This document shows positions 5,344 through 5,902 of a stretch of DNA of 5,902 nucleotides, in pieces. The stretch is from Candidatus Anoxychlamydiales bacterium (GTDB taxonomy: Bacteria > Chlamydiota > Chlamydiia > Chlamydiales > SM23-39): contig JAAKFW010000102.1 of assembly GCA_011064905.1 (NCBI GenBank), positions 1-5,902 on the forward strand, read 5' to 3'. Both the position numbers and the translations under genes were made by a program. Positions within the stretch are counted from its first letter, which is position 1; the number at the start of each line of letters is the position of its first letter. The notes below the pieces were generated by a model, which saw nothing but the letters and a program-made list of their open reading frames with translations, was not told the origin of the DNA and did no database searches.

Positions 5344-5865
5344 AATAGTAAAATAAGCCCAAGAGAAGAAGTTTTAGCAAATGCTCAGAAAAGATTGGAA
5401 AAGGATATTACAGATTATATAGATGAATGCATGAAAAAAGACCATCCTAAATCTTTTTTAATAGCAGTTTTACATAAAGTCCAAGAAAAATATGGATATT
5501 TATCAAAAGAAAATCTTCAAGCAGTAGCTTATTTAATGGATATCCCTGCAGCTAAAGTATCTGGAGTAGCCTCTTTTTATCATCTTTTTCATCTAAAACC
5601 CAAGGGTAAAATAGTAATTTCTGTATGTTTGGGAACGGCATGTTTTGTTAAAGGTGCTGAAAAAGTAGTTAAAAAATTTAAAGAAGAGCTAGGTATTGAT
5701 CTTGGTCAAACTACAACGGATAATCAGTTTACTTTGATGAACACTAGATGTTTAGGGATGTGCGCAATGGCGCCTGTTGTTAAAATAGGTGATGATATTC
5801 ATGCAAAAGTAACATCAGATGTGGTGCCCGCTCTTTTAGAGAAATACTCAAAAGCTATGAAATAA
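5341..5865 (+). CDS. hydC: NuoE-like thioredoxin-fold [2Fe-2S] subunit of the hydrogenase (HydC/HndA type)
   Basis: A 174-residue protein with the usual NuoE layout. A helical N-terminal part (about 10-85) contains the family-typical YGYLSKENL and SGVASFYHLF segments. A thioredoxin-like domain with one [2Fe-2S] site follows: C96-x4-C101 (SVCLGTACFVKG) and C137-x3-C141 (TRCLGMCAMAP). All four ligands are present. In complex I and HydABC enzymes this subunit docks on the NuoF/HydB flavin subunit and passes electrons near the FMN. It is the last gene of the operon, overlapping hydA by one base; in Thermotoga the equivalent gene comes first. Length is normal for the family. The 37 bases left after its stop show no terminator. 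NuoE of a respiratory complex I is excluded by the adjoining hydA and the absence of other nuo genes in the window. Confidence 0.95.
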   Translation: MNSKISPREEVLANAQKRLEKDITDYIDECMKKDHPKSFLIAVLHKVQEKYGYLSKENLQAVAYLMDIPAAKVSGVASFYHLFHLKPKGKIVISVCLGTACFVKGAEKVVKKFKEELGIDLGQTTTDNQFTLMNTRCLGMCAMAPVVKIGDDIHAKVTSDVVPALLEKYSKAMK

Positions 5866-5881
5866 ATGCGTTAGAAAATAA

Positions 5882-5887
5882 TTGACA
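5882..5887 (+). promoter_or_regulatory. Possible -35 box of a gene beyond the right edge
   Basis: A perfect TTGACA begins 17 nt after the hydC stop. The -10 region would lie at or past the window end, so it cannot be tested here and may be chance. Confidence 0.25.
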
Positions 5888-5902
5888 TTTGTAACCATTT
5901 AG

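Noticed and set aside
1459..5865. Interpretation as the NADH-dehydrogenase arm of respiratory complex I (NuoE, NuoF, NuoG)
   Set aside because: The third large protein carries all three H-cluster loop regions, so it is a [FeFe]-hydrogenase rather than NuoG, and no membrane-arm genes are present.
5866..5874. ATG directly after the hydC stop as a possible next gene
   Set aside because: The frame ends at the third codon (ATG CGT TAG).

Overview
The window is AT-rich, single-strand bacterial DNA, with every supported gene on the + strand. It holds two transcription-unit-sized blocks separated by a very AT-rich gap with a hairpin terminator. The gene content points to a strict or facultative anaerobe that makes or consumes H2. 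The AT-richness, the unrecognised upstream gene with hydrophobic stretches and a disordered, charged, serine-rich tail, and the 11-G tract inside that gene would fit a host-associated bacterium. An anaerobic chlamydia (Anoxychlamydiales-like) is my leading guess. The taxonomy is inference: no phylogenetic marker is present, and AT-rich Firmicutes or other anaerobic symbionts are not excluded.

Block 1 (1-1243): the last 56 codons of an unknown gene run in from the left edge. It is followed 20 nt later by a complete 349-codon gene of unknown function. Its first half is helical and hydrophobic. Its second half is low-complexity, acidic and serine-rich, then basic. Codons 284-288 lie on an uninterrupted run of 11 G followed by a 15-bp tandem repeat. 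This is a classic arrangement for slipped-strand phase variation, and the alternative frames would give quite different C-termini. One of them ends in a polybasic tail resembling a nuclear localisation signal.

Gap (1244-1458): a 12-bp perfect inverted repeat ending in T5 (1273-1304) probably terminates block 1. The remaining roughly 150 nt are almost pure A/T and presumably hold the promoter of block 2. I see no RNA gene there.

Block 2 (1459-5865): a tightly packed four-gene operon for a soluble multimeric [FeFe]-hydrogenase of the HydABC/Hnd type. The order is hydB (NuoF-like flavin/NAD(H) subunit), a 62-aa 2[4Fe-4S] ferredoxin, hydA (catalytic H-cluster subunit) and hydC (NuoE-like [2Fe-2S] subunit). 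Intergenic gaps are 9 and 13 nt, then a 1-nt TAATG overlap. Together they should move electrons between NAD(H), ferredoxin and protons/H2, quite possibly by flavin-based electron bifurcation or confurcation. The small ferredoxin aligns without gaps to the last 56 residues of HydB (31 of 56 identical by my count), so it looks like a duplicated domain and may be a dedicated partner or fourth subunit.

Two metal-site deviations deserve attention. HydA loop L1 reads TSCSPGW, with Ser at the position equivalent to the CpI [4Fe-4S] ligand Cys300. The HydB N-terminal [2Fe-2S] domain lacks the first Cys of the usual pair. No HydE/F/G maturase genes lie inside the window.
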